Assembly: GCA_003242645.1 (NCBI GenBank)
Contig: QGVC01000234.1
Coordinates: 1-5,629, forward strand
DNA: 5,629 bases
Direction of reading: 5' to 3'
DNA from: Pseudomonadota bacterium
Lineage (GTDB): Bacteria; Pseudomonadota; Alphaproteobacteria; Rhizobiales; Hyphomicrobiaceae
Position 1 is the first letter of the stretch; every line of letters begins with the position of its first letter. Below, in pieces: positions 5,628-5,629 of this stretch. The position numbers were made by a program, and so were the translations under genes. The notes beneath the pieces were generated by a model. The model saw only the letters and a program-made list of their open reading frames with translations. It did no database searches and was not told where the DNA came from.

Positions 5628-5629
5628 GG

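Overview
The window looks like a piece of a high-GC Gram-negative (probably proteobacterial) chromosome carrying an inserted accessory locus. The first 180 bases are about 68-75% G+C by hand count. They hold the start of a leftward lipoprotein gene with a clear lipobox. From about base 300 the composition falls to about 50%, and sampled lines of the operon lie between about 43% and 57%. Inner-membrane and periplasmic topology throughout the operon also fits a diderm host. I cannot name the genus.

Layout: 1-62 is the 5' end of a lipoprotein gene on the minus strand. 63-1023 has no gene I can defend, but it contains several inverted repeats: 215-265, 827-875, 896-925 and a 16-bp dyad at 971-986. 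Four tightly packed plus-strand genes follow: a 594-aa polytopic membrane protein (1024-2808), a membrane-anchored periplasmic von Willebrand A (vWA) protein with a complete metal-binding MIDAS motif (2805-3632), a four-helix membrane protein with a helical cytoplasmic tail of about 280 residues (3650-4909), and a single-pass protein with a leucine zipper and a small periplasmic domain (4906-5454). A fifth short frame starts in a TAATG junction at 5454 and runs into a G-rich stretch at the window end.

Main interpretation: genes 3 and 4 have the topology and order of a MotA/MotB, ExbB/ExbD or ZorA/ZorB stator pair, that is, an ion-driven 5:2 rotary motor. The long tail is most like that of ZorA from the Zorya anti-phage system. 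Gene 4 lacks a recognisable OmpA peptidoglycan-binding domain and carries Glu where these families usually have the ion-carrying Asp. Genes 1 and 2 do not resemble the known Zorya partners (ZorC, ZorD, ZorE), and no nuclease, helicase or ATPase is visible. A working model is an envelope-spanning machine. In it a periplasmic vWA sensor or adhesion protein and a large membrane protein work with an ion-driven motor that signals inward through the tail. Its role in defence, envelope maintenance or transport is inference. The motor assignment rests on topology and short motif resemblance and was not tested by any search.
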